Source of the DNA: Streptomyces sp. TP-A0874
GTDB taxonomy: Bacteria; Actinomycetota; Actinomycetes; Streptomycetales; Streptomycetaceae
NCBI RefSeq assembly: GCF_001748085.1
Contig: NZ_BBZK01000003.1
Location: 186,001-250,000 of the forward strand
Length of the DNA stretch: 64,000 nucleotides
Reading direction: 5' to 3'
Part shown: positions 8,948 to 17,482 of the stretch, one piece after another
Numbering within the stretch: position 1 is the first letter of the stretch
How the letters are laid out: each line of letters opens with the position of its first letter
Notes under the pieces: model-generated
The model's database searches: none
Seen by the model: only the letters and a program-made list of their open reading frames with translations
Told to the model about the DNA's origin: nothing
Position numbers and translations under genes: made by a program

Positions 8948-8988
8948 CCGTCGATACTGAGGCGCTAAGGCCCTCCTGCGCAAAATAT

Positions 8989-9006
8989 CTGCCCGAAATC
9001 GGGCAG
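8989..9006. promoter_or_regulatory. Perfect 18-bp palindrome, possible operator
   Basis: CTGCCCGAAATCGGGCAG has 8-base arms around a 2-base centre, too tight for a terminator loop and typical of a dimeric regulator site. It lies upstream of the small gene starting at 8947 in the least GC-rich part of this gap. The regulator is unknown. Confidence 0.45.
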
Positions 9007-9106
9007 GAAACATGATGTCCCTCGGGGGGCGGGCGGGGGAGCCGCCTCAGGGCCCGGCTCGCCACCGCACCGGGGGGCCGGACGCCCACCCGGTGCGGCG
9101 CGGGAC

Positions 9107-10285
9107 TCAGCCGGTGGGGCGGTCGGAGAATCCGAGCTCGCGGGCGATCAGCATCCGCTGCACCTCGCTGGTGCCTTCGCCGATCTCCAGGATCTTGGAG
9201 TCCCGCCACATCCGGGCCACCGGGTACTCGTTCATGAAGCCGTACCCGCCGTGGATCTGGGTGGCCTCCCGGGCGTTGGTCACCGCTATCTCCGAGGAGT
9301 ACAGCTTGGCGAGCGCCGCCTCCTTCTTGAACGGTTCGCCGTGCACCAGCCGGGAGGCGGCGTCCCGCCAGGCCAGCCGGGCGGTGTGGGCGCGCATCTC
9401 CATGTCGGCGAGCTTGAACTGGATGGCCTGGTTGGCGCCGATCGGCCGGCCGAAGGCGTGCCGGGTCTTGGCGTACGAGACCGACTCGTCGACGCAGCCC
9501 TGCGCGAGCCCGGTGGCCAGCGCCGAGATGGCGATCCGGCCCTCGTCGAGGATCCGCAGGAACTGGGCGTAGCCGCGGCCCTCCTGGCCGAGCAGGTTGG
9601 CCGCCGGCACCCGGACGTCGGAGAAGGACAGTTCACGGGTGTCGGAGGCGTTCCAGCCGACCTTGGAGTACGGCGCCGCGACGGTGAAGCCGGGGGTGCC
9701 GGAGGGCACGATGATCGAGGAGATCTCGGGACGGCCGTCGTCCTTGTGGCCGGTGACGGCGGTGACCGTGACCAGCCCGGTGATGTCCGTGCCGGAGTTG
9801 GTGATGAAGCACTTGGTGCCGTTGATCACCCACTCGCCGGCGGCCTCGTCGAGCCGGGCGGTGGTGCGGGTGCCGCCGGCGTCCGAACCGCACTCCGGCT
9901 CGGTCAGCCCGAAGGCGCCCAGGATCTCGCCGGTGCACAGGCGGGGGAGCCAGGTGCGCTTCTGCTCCTCGGTGCCGTAGAGGAAGATCGGCATGGCGCC
10001 GAGCGAGACCCCGGCTTCCAGGGTGATGGCCACCGAGGAGTCCACCCGGGCGAGTTCCTCCAACGCCAGGCCGAGCGCCAGGTAGTCGCCGCCCATGCCG
10101 CCGTACTCCTCGGGGAAGGGCAGCCCGAAGAGGCCCATCCGGCCCATCTCGCGGACGATCTCGTAGGGGAACTCGTGGTTCTCGTAGAACTCGCCGATCT
10201 TCGGCGCGATCACGTCGTGGGCGAACTCCTCGACGGTCCTGCGGAGTTCCTCGTACTCGGGGGAGAGGCGGTGGTCGATCGACAT
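9107..10285 (-). CDS. Acyl-CoA dehydrogenase of the leucine/branched-chain operon
   Basis: FAD-dependent alpha,beta-dehydrogenase of 392 residues for short or branched acyl-CoA. Visible family motifs are FGLTEPECGSDAGGTRT, WVINGTKCFITN, IHGGYGFMNEYPVARMWRD and EIGEGTSEVQR. The Glu in GEGTSE occupies the catalytic-base position of short/medium-chain enzymes, whereas the position used by isovaleryl-CoA dehydrogenases (the E of an LER motif) is Gly here (LDEGRIA). It is the last gene of mccB-mccA-hmgL-acd, 5 bases after hmgL, so it very likely oxidises isovaleryl-CoA and related branched acyl-CoAs, as reported for AcdH of S. coelicolor. The start at 10285 gives MSIDHRLSPEYEELR. Confidence 0.88.
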   Translation of the reverse strand: MSIDHRLSPEYEELRRTVEEFAHDVIAPKIGEFYENHEFPYEIVREMGRMGLFGLPFPEEYGGMGGDYLALGLALEELARVDSSVAITLEAGVSLGAMPIFLYGTEEQKRTWLPRLCTGEILGAFGLTEPECGSDAGGTRTTARLDEAAGEWVINGTKCFITNSGTDITGLVTVTAVTGHKDDGRPEISSIIVPSGTPGFTVAAPYSKVGWNASDTRELSFSDVRVPAANLLGQEGRGYAQFLRILDEGRIAISALATGLAQGCVDESVSYAKTRHAFGRPIGANQAIQFKLADMEMRAHTARLAWRDAASRLVHGEPFKKEAALAKLYSSEIAVTNAREATQIHGGYGFMNEYPVARMWRDSKILEIGEGTSEVQRMLIARELGFSDRPTG

Positions 10286-10290
10286 GGCGG

Positions 10291-11310
10291 TCACTGCTCC
10301 TGGTGGGAGGTGGTGCCGGCGAGGGCACGGACGGTGCGGGACGGGCTGGGTCGGCCCAGGTGAGCGGCCATCCACACGCTGGTGGCGGTGAGGAGGCCGA
10401 GGTCGACGCCGGTCTCGATGCCGAGACCGTGGAGCATCCACACCAGGTCCTCGGTGGCGAGGTTCCCGGTGGCGCTCTTGGCGTACGGGCAGCCGCCGAG
10501 GCCGCCGGCGGAGGAGTCGACGGTGGTGACACCGTGCCGGAGCGCGGTGAGGGTGTTGGCGAGCGCCTGCCCGTAGGTGTCGTGGAAGTGCACCGCGAGC
10601 CGGCCGGCCGGCACCCCGGCGGCGTCGAATCCGGTCAGCACCGCCGCGACCTGGCCCGGTGTGGCCACCCCGATGGTGTCCCCGAGGCTGAGTTCGTCAC
10701 AGCCCAGGTCGAGCAGGCGCCGACCGACCCGCACCACCTGGTCAGCGCTGACCGGCCCCTCCCAGGGGTCGCCGAAGCACATCGACAGATAGCCGCGGAC
10801 CTCGGCGCCGGCCTCCTTGGCCCGCGCCACCACCGGTTCGAACATGGCGAGCGACTCGTCCACCGTCCGGTTCAGGTTGGCCCGGGCGAAGGACTCGGTG
10901 GCACTGCCGAAGACGGCGATCTCCCGCACGCCCAGCGCCAGTGCCCGATCCAGCCCGCGCTCGTTGGGGACGAGCACCGGAAGTCGCGGCGCCGCGGTGG
11001 AAACGCTGGCGTCGGGGGCCGCGACCGCGCCCTCCGGGGTGGTGTGCGCGCCGCGGGTGCCCTGCTCGGCGAGGAGGGCCATCAGCTCTTCCGCGTCGGC
11101 CAGCTGCGGCACCCAGCGCGGGTGGACGAAGCTCGTCGCCTCGATGGTGGACAGGCCGGCGTCGGCGAGCCGGCGGATGAACTCCGCCTTCACCTCCACC
11201 GGGACGGTGGCCTGCTCGTTCTGCAGACCGTCCCGCGGGCCCACCTCGTGGATACGGACCCTGCCGGGCAGCCCTTCGGCGGGCACCGGCATCGGCAGAC
11301 CGTCGATCAT
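10291..11310 (-). CDS. hmgL: Hydroxymethylglutaryl-CoA lyase
   Basis: Cleaves HMG-CoA to acetyl-CoA and acetoacetate, the last step of leucine degradation. The 339-residue TIM barrel shows the family motifs VGPRDGLQNE near residue 27, metal-binding HFHDTYGQ and the signature loop GLGGCPYAKSATGN containing the catalytic Cys. Its ATG overlaps the stop of mccA (ATGA), indicating translational coupling, and the dehydrogenase gene follows directly. Cytoplasmic and of usual length apart from a short N-terminal lead. Confidence 0.94.
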   Translation of the reverse strand: MIDGLPMPVPAEGLPGRVRIHEVGPRDGLQNEQATVPVEVKAEFIRRLADAGLSTIEATSFVHPRWVPQLADAEELMALLAEQGTRGAHTTPEGAVAAPDASVSTAAPRLPVLVPNERGLDRALALGVREIAVFGSATESFARANLNRTVDESLAMFEPVVARAKEAGAEVRGYLSMCFGDPWEGPVSADQVVRVGRRLLDLGCDELSLGDTIGVATPGQVAAVLTGFDAAGVPAGRLAVHFHDTYGQALANTLTALRHGVTTVDSSAGGLGGCPYAKSATGNLATEDLVWMLHGLGIETGVDLGLLTATSVWMAAHLGRPSPSRTVRALAGTTSHQEQ

Positions 11311-13460
11311 CGCCGCTCCTTCTCGTGACGTCCCTTCCGGGGGTGACCCGGCAACGGGACCGGTGCCTCGGAGGCCTCCTCCGCCGACGGGTCGGCGGAT
11401 GGTGTGACCACGGCGAGCACCTGGTCCATGGCGACGGTGCTGCCCGGTGACACGTCGAGCTCGGTGACGGTGCCGTCGTGCGGCGCGGCGATGACGTGCT
11501 CCATCTTCATGGCCTCCACCACCAGGAGCCCCTGGCCGGCCGTCACCGCCTCGCCCACGGCCGCCTTGACCACGGTGACCGTGCCGGGCATCGGTGCCGT
11601 CAGCGCCCCGGCGTGCGCCGCCGCGGAGCCGCCGCGCAGCGCGGCGGCCACCGGGTCGAAGACGGCCGTGTGCCAGGCCCTTCCCTCCCGGCCCAGCCAG
11701 TGGCCGGCCGCCCCGTCGTCGGCGCAGGTCAGGACGTGGGTAGCCCCGTCCCACTCCAGCAGCGCCCGGCCGGGAGTCCCGGCCTCGACGAGCCGCGCGG
11801 GTATCGGCGCGACGGCGGTCTCGCCGTCCGCGATGAGGACTTCGGCGCCGTGCACCGGCCCCCGCACCCGCACCGTCACCGGGTCGTGGCCGGGCACCCG
11901 GATGTGGTGCGGGGTCCAGGCGTGCTCGCCGCCCAGCCGCCAGCCGGTCGTCGCCGAGAAGGGGCTCGCCCAACCGCTCGCGCCGCTCCTCGAGGCGGTG
12001 TCCTCGGCCTTCGGCGCCGAAGCGGCGAGCTCCGCGTGCCGCAGCAGCGCCGCGGCCGCGTAGATCTCGGCCGGCACCTCCCGCGGCACCAGTGCGGCCG
12101 CGTCCCGGTCGACCAGGCCGGTGTCCAGCTCGCCGGAGACCACCGCGGGGTGGGCCAGCAGTTCGCGGAGGAAGCCGATGTTGGTGTCCACTCCGAGGAC
12201 CGTGGTGTCCGCCAGGGCGGCGCGCAGCCGGCGGAGCGCGGTCGGGCGGTCCGGGCCGTGGGCGATGACCTTGGCCAGCATCGGGTCGTAGGAGGTCCCG
12301 ACCTCGTCGCCCGCCGTCAGCCCGGAGTCGACACGCACCCCTTCGCCGCCGGGCTCCCGCAGCAGCCGCACGGTGCCGGCGGACGGCAGGAAATCCACCC
12401 GTCCACCGGCGACCCGCTCGGTCTCGGCGCAGATCCGCGCCTCGATGGCGTGGCCCCGGGGGGCGGCCTCCGGCTGCGGCAGGGCGAGCCGTTCTCCGGC
12501 GGCGACCCGCAGCTGCCACTCCACCAGGTCCAGCCCCGTGATCAGCTCGGTGACCGGGTGCTCGACCTGGAGCCGGGTGTTCATCTCCATGAAGAAGTAC
12601 GACGACGGGTCGTCGCCGGGGACGATGAACTCGACCGTGCCGGCCCCGGTGTAGCCGCAGGACCGGGCGGCCTGGACGGCGGCCTCCCCCATGGCCTCCC
12701 GGGTGCGGGCGTCGAGCAGCGGGCTGGGGGCCTCCTCGACGATCTTCTGGTGCCGGCGCTGCAGGGAGCACTCGCGCTCCCCGAGGTGCACGACCTGGCC
12801 GTGGCCGTCGGCCAGTACCTGGATCTCGATATGGCGCGGCCGGTCGATCCACCGCTCCACCAGGAGGGTGTCGTCCCCGAAGGAGCTCCGGGCCTCCCGC
12901 CGGGCCGCGGCGATCTCCTCCGCCAGCAGCGACTCGTCGCGGACCAGCCGCATCCCCTTGCCGCCGCCGCCGGCCGAGGGCTTCAGCAGCACCGGCATGC
13001 CGATCCGGTGGGCCTCCTCGGCGAGCCGCTGGTCGGTCAGGCCGCTGCCGGAGGAGCCCGGTACCACCGGGACGCCGGCCTTCCGCACGGTCTCCTTGGC
13101 GCGGATCTTGTCGCCCATCAGCTCGATGGCGCTCGCCGGCGGCCCGATGAAGGCCAGCCCGGCCTCGTCGCAGGCGCGGGCGAAGCCGGCGTTCTCGGCC
13201 AGGAAGCCGTAGCCGGGGTGGACCGCCTGGGCGCCGCTGCGGGCGGCCGCGGCGAGCAGGCGTGGGACCGAGAGGTAGCTTTCGGCGGCGGCGGCCGGGC
13301 CGATCCTGACCGCGGTGTCGGCCTCCCGCACATGGGCGGCGTCCGCGTCCGCGTCGCTGAACACCGCGACCGAGCGCACCCCCATGCGCCGCAGGGTGCG
13401 GATCACCCGGACGGCGATCTCCCCGCGGTTGGCCACCAGTACCGTGTCGAACATCGTCAT
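11307..13460 (-). CDS. mccA: Methylcrotonyl-CoA carboxylase, biotin carboxylase/carrier subunit
   Basis: Biotin-containing alpha subunit (717 residues) that carboxylates its own biotin for 3-methylcrotonyl-CoA carboxylation. Biotin carboxylase domain about 1-450: VLVANRGEIAVRVIRT, ATP loop KPSAGGGGKGMRLV, and FMEMNTRLQVEHPVTE. A middle BT-type region follows, then a biotinyl domain with VVEAMKMEHVIA (Lys carries biotin) near residue 670. A charged Lys/Arg-rich tail of about 30 residues ends the protein. Start 13460 has GAGGGA overlapping the mccB stop; gap to mccB is 7 bases. The leucine assignment comes from the mccB-hmgL context, since the family includes acetyl/propionyl-CoA enzymes. Confidence 0.92.
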   Translation of the reverse strand: MTMFDTVLVANRGEIAVRVIRTLRRMGVRSVAVFSDADADAAHVREADTAVRIGPAAAAESYLSVPRLLAAAARSGAQAVHPGYGFLAENAGFARACDEAGLAFIGPPASAIELMGDKIRAKETVRKAGVPVVPGSSGSGLTDQRLAEEAHRIGMPVLLKPSAGGGGKGMRLVRDESLLAEEIAAARREARSSFGDDTLLVERWIDRPRHIEIQVLADGHGQVVHLGERECSLQRRHQKIVEEAPSPLLDARTREAMGEAAVQAARSCGYTGAGTVEFIVPGDDPSSYFFMEMNTRLQVEHPVTELITGLDLVEWQLRVAAGERLALPQPEAAPRGHAIEARICAETERVAGGRVDFLPSAGTVRLLREPGGEGVRVDSGLTAGDEVGTSYDPMLAKVIAHGPDRPTALRRLRAALADTTVLGVDTNIGFLRELLAHPAVVSGELDTGLVDRDAAALVPREVPAEIYAAAALLRHAELAASAPKAEDTASRSGASGWASPFSATTGWRLGGEHAWTPHHIRVPGHDPVTVRVRGPVHGAEVLIADGETAVAPIPARLVEAGTPGRALLEWDGATHVLTCADDGAAGHWLGREGRAWHTAVFDPVAAALRGGSAAAHAGALTAPMPGTVTVVKAAVGEAVTAGQGLLVVEAMKMEHVIAAPHDGTVTELDVSPGSTVAMDQVLAVVTPSADPSAEEASEAPVPLPGHPRKGRHEKERR

Positions 13461-13467
13461 GCTTCCC

Positions 13468-15129
13468 TCACATCCGGAAGACGCCGTAGCCGGGACCGGC
13501 CGGGTCCCGTTCGGGCAGCGGCGCGTTGGCACAGGCGGTGAGCGCGAGCCCGAGCACCTGGCGGGTCTCCAGCGGGTCGATGACCCCGTCGTCCCAGAGC
13601 CGGGCCGTGGCGTAGTAGGCGTTGCCCTGGGTCTCGTACTGCTCGCGGACGGGTGACCGGAAGGCGGCTTCCTCCTCCGCGCTCCACTCCTCGCCGCGCG
13701 CCTCCAACTGGTCGCGCTTGACGGTCGCGAGTACCGAGGCGGCCTGCTCGCCCCCCATCACCGAGATCTTGGCGTTGGGCCACATCCACATGAAGCGGGG
13801 GGAGTAGGCGCGGCCGCACATCGAGTAGTTCCCCGCCCCGTAGGAGCCGCCGACGACCACGGTCAGCTTCGGCACCCGGGCGCAGGCCACCGCCGTGACC
13901 ATCTTGGCGCCGTGCTTGGCGATACCGCCGGCCTCGTAGCTCCGGCCGACCATGAACCCGGAGATGTTCTGCAGGAACAGCAGCGGGGTGCCGCGCTGGT
14001 CGCACAGCTCGATGAAGTGGGCGCCCTTCTGCGCGGACTCGGAGAACAGGATGCCGTTGTTGGCGATGATGCCGACCGGGTGCCCGTGGATCCGGGCGAA
14101 TCCGGTGACCAGCGTCTGGCCGAACTCCGCCTTGAACTCGGCAAGCCGCGAGCCGTCCACGATCCGGGCGATCACCTCGCGCACGTCGTAGGGGGTGCGG
14201 GAGTCGACCGGCACGGCTCCGTAGAGCCCGGCCGGATCGACGGCCGGCTCCTCCACCGGCCGCACCGACCAGGGCAGCGCACCGCGCTGGGTGGCCGACT
14301 CGGGCAGTGTCGAGACGATGGTGCGGACGATCCGCAGGGCGTGCGCGTCGTCCTGGGCCAGATGGTCGGTGACCCCGGAGACCTTGGAGTGGACCTCGCC
14401 GCCGCCCAGCTCCTCGGCCGTGACCACCTCGCCGGTCGCGGCCTTCACCAGCGGCGGGCCGCCCAGGAAGATCGTGCCCTGTTCCCGCACGATGACGGCC
14501 TCGTCGCTCATCGCCGGCACGTACGCCCCGCCGGCCGTGCAGGAGCCCAGCACGGCGGCTATCTGCGGGATGCCGGCGCTGGACATCCGGGCCTGGTTGT
14601 AGAAGATCCGGCCGAAGTGCTCCCGGTCGGGGAAGACCTCGTCCTGCATCGGCAGGAAGGCGCCGCCGGAGTCCACGAGGTACAGGCAGGGCAGCCGGTT
14701 CTCCAGGGCCACTTCCTGGGCCCGGAGGTGCTTCTTGACGGTCATCGGGTAGTACGTGCCGCCCTTGACCGTGGCGTCGTTGGCGACGATCACCACCTCC
14801 CGACCGGAGACCCGCCCGACACCCGCGATCACCCCGGCCGCCGGGGCCTGCCCGCCGTACATCCCCTCGGCGGCGAGCGGGGCCAGCTCCAGGAAGGGGG
14901 AGCCCGGGTCCAGCAGGCCGTCCACCCGCTCGCGCGGCAGCAGCTTGCCGCGCGCGGTGTGCCGGGCCCGCGCCCGTTCACCGCCGCCGAGCCGTGCGGC
15001 GGCCAGCTTCTGCCGCAGCTCCGCGACGAGCTCGCGGTGGGCCGCCTCGTTTGCCCGCCAGGCGTCGGACGCGGGGTCGGCGGTACTGCCCAGCACCGGT
15101 GCTTCGGGCCTCCCATGGAGGACGGTCAT
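13468..15129 (-). CDS. mccB: Methylcrotonyl-CoA carboxylase, carboxyltransferase subunit
   Basis: Transfers CO2 from carboxybiotin to 3-methylcrotonyl-CoA. The 553 residues form two crotonase-like domains: N-terminal ([47 protein letters not shown]) and C-terminal ([39 protein letters not shown]). The final GYGVFRM is characteristic of MCC beta subunits and separates it from propionyl-CoA carboxylase beta. It is the first gene of the operon, behind two palindromic operators and divergent from a TetR gene. Confidence 0.93.
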   Translation of the reverse strand: MTVLHGRPEAPVLGSTADPASDAWRANEAAHRELVAELRQKLAAARLGGGERARARHTARGKLLPRERVDGLLDPGSPFLELAPLAAEGMYGGQAPAAGVIAGVGRVSGREVVIVANDATVKGGTYYPMTVKKHLRAQEVALENRLPCLYLVDSGGAFLPMQDEVFPDREHFGRIFYNQARMSSAGIPQIAAVLGSCTAGGAYVPAMSDEAVIVREQGTIFLGGPPLVKAATGEVVTAEELGGGEVHSKVSGVTDHLAQDDAHALRIVRTIVSTLPESATQRGALPWSVRPVEEPAVDPAGLYGAVPVDSRTPYDVREVIARIVDGSRLAEFKAEFGQTLVTGFARIHGHPVGIIANNGILFSESAQKGAHFIELCDQRGTPLLFLQNISGFMVGRSYEAGGIAKHGAKMVTAVACARVPKLTVVVGGSYGAGNYSMCGRAYSPRFMWMWPNAKISVMGGEQAASVLATVKRDQLEARGEEWSAEEEAAFRSPVREQYETQGNAYYATARLWDDGVIDPLETRQVLGLALTACANAPLPERDPAGPGYGVFRM

Positions 15130-15178
15130 CGGCTTGCGCTCCCTCGGGACGGTGAGGCGGTCAGGCGGCCGGCAGGTG

Positions 15179-15194
15179 GTTAATGGACGTTAAC
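15179..15194. promoter_or_regulatory. Palindromic operator 1 of the leucine operon
   Basis: GTTAATGGACGTTAAC has inverted ends GTTAA/TTAAC. It lies 50 bases upstream of mccB and shares its half-sites with a second copy 32 bases to the right, so both probably bind the divergent TetR protein. Confidence 0.55.
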
Positions 15195-15210
15195 GGCCCG
15201 CCTCCTCCAG

Positions 15211-15226
15211 GTTAACGATCGCTAAC
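15211..15226. promoter_or_regulatory. Palindromic operator 2 of the leucine operon / TetR gene
   Basis: GTTAACGATCGCTAAC is palindromic except for one base pair. It lies exactly 32 bases (about three helical turns) from the first copy and would overlap the -35 region implied by the TAGAAT box at 15247-15252 before the TetR start. Confidence 0.6.
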
Positions 15227-15260
15227 GGGGCTGTCCAGGTTGGATCTAGAATGGATGTCC

Positions 15261-15911
15261 ATGAGCACCCAAGCCGCGAGGGTGGGCTCCACGGCCCGCC
15301 GCGAGCAGATCCTCCGAGAGGCCGCCCGGCTCTTCGCCGAGCGCGGCTTCCACGGCGTCGGAGTGGACGAGATAGGCGCCGCCGTCGGCATCAGCGGCCC
15401 TGGCCTGTACCGCCACTTCGCGGGGAAGGACGCGATGCTCGCCGAGCTGCTCGTCGGCATCAGCGAGCGGTTGCTTGAGGGCGGCAGGCAGCGGGTGGCC
15501 GGAGCTGCGGACGAGGGGTCGGAGGTCGAGGGCGCAGCCGCCGACCGGTCCGCGGAGGCGGTGCTCGACTCGCTCATCGACGGCCACATCGACTTCGCGC
15601 TGGACGACCGGCCGCTGATCACCCTCCACGACCGGGAGCTCGACCGGCTCCGGGACGCGGACCGCAAGCTGGTCCGCCAGCTCCAGCGGCAGTACGTCGA
15701 GCTGTGGGTGGACGTCGTGCGCCGGGTCTACCCGGCGCTGGCCGAGGCGGAGGCGCGGGCGTCGGTGCACGCGGTCTTCGGGCTGCTCAACTCCACGCCG
15801 CATCTGGGCCGCCCCGGCGCGCTGCCCGGGCGCACCGCCACCGCCGCGCTGCTCCACCGGCTGGCCCGCGGGGCCTTCGGCGCCGCCGCGAGCGCTGGAC
15901 AGTCCGAGTGA
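15261..15911 (+). CDS. TetR-family regulator, probable repressor of the leucine-catabolic operon
   Basis: A TetR protein of about 216 residues. The DNA-binding region is ARREQILREAARLFAERGFH, then IGAAVGISGPGLYRHFAGK (residues about 15-55); the rest is a helical ligand-binding domain. Starts at 15255 (MSMST) and 15261 (MST) are both possible, neither with a clear ribosome site. The TAGAAT at 15247-15252 would place the transcription start at about 15259-15261, suggesting a leaderless message. Two near-identical palindromes fill the gap to divergent mccB, so it likely senses an acyl-CoA intermediate. Ligand is inference. Confidence 0.8.
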   Translation: MSTQAARVGSTARREQILREAARLFAERGFHGVGVDEIGAAVGISGPGLYRHFAGKDAMLAELLVGISERLLEGGRQRVAGAADEGSEVEGAAADRSAEAVLDSLIDGHIDFALDDRPLITLHDRELDRLRDADRKLVRQLQRQYVELWVDVVRRVYPALAEAEARASVHAVFGLLNSTPHLGRPGALPGRTATAALLHRLARGAFGAAASAGQSE

Positions 15912-15930
15912 CGCCCGGGTAACTTTTACT

Positions 15931-15946
15931 GAGCAAGCGCTTAGAC
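15931..15946. promoter_or_regulatory. Imperfect AAGCGCTT-centred palindrome before acyl-CoA dehydrogenase
   Basis: GAGCAAGCGCTTAGAC is centred on the 8-base palindrome AAGCGCTT (15935-15942), about 80 bases upstream of the dehydrogenase start and just after the TetR stop. It may be an operator for a TetR or other regulator; this is inferred from symmetry and position only. Confidence 0.35.
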
Positions 15947-16021
15947 AGGATTCTCCGGCGGCGTCGGCCCCTTGGTGGGGAGGGTCTCGGGAGAGCGGAT
16001 CGCGGCAGAGGAGGCCCACGG

Positions 16022-17179
16022 ATGCGGCGCACGGTGTTCGGCGAGGAGCACGAGGCGTTCCGGGAGACCCTCCGCGACTTCATCGCCGCCGAGGTCGTCC
16101 CCGTCTACCCCGACTGGGAGCGGGACGGGCAGGTGCCGCGGGACTTCTATCGCAAACTCGGCGAGCTGGGCCTCTTCGGGATCCAGGTGCCGCAGGAGTA
16201 CGGGGGCGCGGGTGAGACCAGCTTCAAGTTCAACGCGGTCCTGACCGAGGAGACCACGCGGGCCGGCGTGACCTTCGGCGGCAGCAGCGTGCACGCCGGG
16301 CTCTGCCTGCCCTACCTCCTCAAGTACGCCGACGAGGAGCAGAAGCGACGCTGGCTCCCCGGCTTCGTCTCGGGCGAGATCATGACCGCCATCGCCATGA
16401 CCGAACCCGGCACCGGATCCGATCTGGCCGGTATGCGGACCACCGCCAGGCTCTCGGCGGACGGCAGCCACTACGTCCTGAACGGCGCCAAGACGTTCAT
16501 CACCGGCGGCGCCCAGGCCGACCGGGTGCTGGTCTGCGCCCGTACCGCGCCGGCCGCCCCCGAGGACCGGCGCGGCGGCATCTCCCTCCTGGTCGTCGAC
16601 GCGGCCAGCGAGGGGTTCGCGGTTGGCCGGAAACTGGAGAAGATCGGGCTGAAGTCCTCCGACACCGCCGAACTCTCCTTCACCGACGTCAAGGTGCCGG
16701 TCGAGGACCTGCTCGGCGAGGAGGGCGCGGCCTTCTCCTACCTCATGGACAACCTGCCGCAGGAGCGGCTGGCCATCGCCGTCAGCGCCTACGCCCAGGC
16801 CGCCGCAGCCGTGCGGTTCGCCCTCGGTTACGTCAAGGAGCGCACCGTCTTCGGCAAGGCGGTGGCGGAGTTCCAGAACACCAAGTTCGTCCTGGCCGAC
16901 TGCCGGAGCGAGGTCGACGCCATGCAGTCCTTCGTGGACCGGGCGCTCGACGCCCACGACGCCGGGGAACTGAGCGCCGCGGACGCCGCCTCGGTGAAAC
17001 TCTTCTGCACGGAGCGGGCGGCCGTCGTCATCGACAAGTGCCTCCAGCTCCACGGCGGATACGGTTACATGACGGAGTACCCGATCGCCCGGCTCTACGC
17101 CGACACCCGGGTCACCCGCATCTACGGCGGCACCAGCGAGGTCATGCGCTCCATCGTGGCCAAGTCGATCGGCCTCTAG
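16022..17179 (+). CDS. Acyl-CoA dehydrogenase (isovaleryl/long-chain-type active site)
   Basis: FAD enzyme of 385 residues oxidising acyl-CoA. Motifs: AMTEPGTGSDLAGMRTTARL, YVLNGAKTFITGG, LHGGYGYMTEYPIARLYAD and RIYGGTSEVMR. The last motif has Gly where short/medium-chain enzymes carry the catalytic Glu. A Glu in LPQERLAIAV sits where isovaleryl- and long-chain enzymes place it, so this is the complementary type to the dehydrogenase at 9107-10285. AGAGGAGG precedes the ATG. It is rightward, follows the TetR gene by about 110 bases and may belong to the same regulon. Its TAG stop lies within the left end of a MITE-like element. Confidence 0.88.
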   Translation: MRRTVFGEEHEAFRETLRDFIAAEVVPVYPDWERDGQVPRDFYRKLGELGLFGIQVPQEYGGAGETSFKFNAVLTEETTRAGVTFGGSSVHAGLCLPYLLKYADEEQKRRWLPGFVSGEIMTAIAMTEPGTGSDLAGMRTTARLSADGSHYVLNGAKTFITGGAQADRVLVCARTAPAAPEDRRGGISLLVVDAASEGFAVGRKLEKIGLKSSDTAELSFTDVKVPVEDLLGEEGAAFSYLMDNLPQERLAIAVSAYAQAAAAVRFALGYVKERTVFGKAVAEFQNTKFVLADCRSEVDAMQSFVDRALDAHDAGELSAADAASVKLFCTERAAVVIDKCLQLHGGYGYMTEYPIARLYADTRVTRIYGGTSEVMRSIVAKSIGL

Positions 17180-17341
17180 TGCTGCGTCAGGCAGGCTTCG
17201 CACGTCGAGGAGCGGCGTCCGGCGCTTGTGATCGCAAGGCTGCCGGAAGTCCTCGTAGTGGACGCACCAGGGCTTTCGGCCAACACGGCGAGCGCGCGTG
17301 CCGGGCGTCGCGACGGGGCCAACCTTCCTGACGCGGCACTA
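17177..17341. mobile_element. MITE-like element, family A (165 bp)
   Basis: Non-coding segment bounded by 19-base inverted repeats (left starts TAGTGCTGCGTCAGG, right ends CCTGACGCGGCACTA, two mismatches). The interior contains a further imperfect hairpin (GCCGGAAGTCCT with AGGGCTTTCGGC). The left end supplies the stop codon of the upstream gene. A related hairpin segment occurs inverted at 36245-36329. No transposase is present, so it would have moved by a partner IS. Confidence 0.65.
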
Positions 17342-17482
17342 GCGGACCGCCGCCAGCCCCGACCGGCCGCACCCGCGAAGCCCGTGTCGGAGACGGCCGG
17401 CAGGCCGCCGCAGCCAGCCCGATGAGCGGCCGTCACCTCTGAACCAGCGGAACAACGTGGAACAAGCCGGAAGAACGCGCCC

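Noticed and set aside
15931-15946. AAGCAAGCGCTT-like site before the acyl-CoA dehydrogenase as a third member of the sugar LacI regulon
   Set aside because: It shares the core AGCAAGCGCTT but differs outside it, and the downstream gene is lipid/amino-acid related. AAGCGCTT centres are common to several regulator families.
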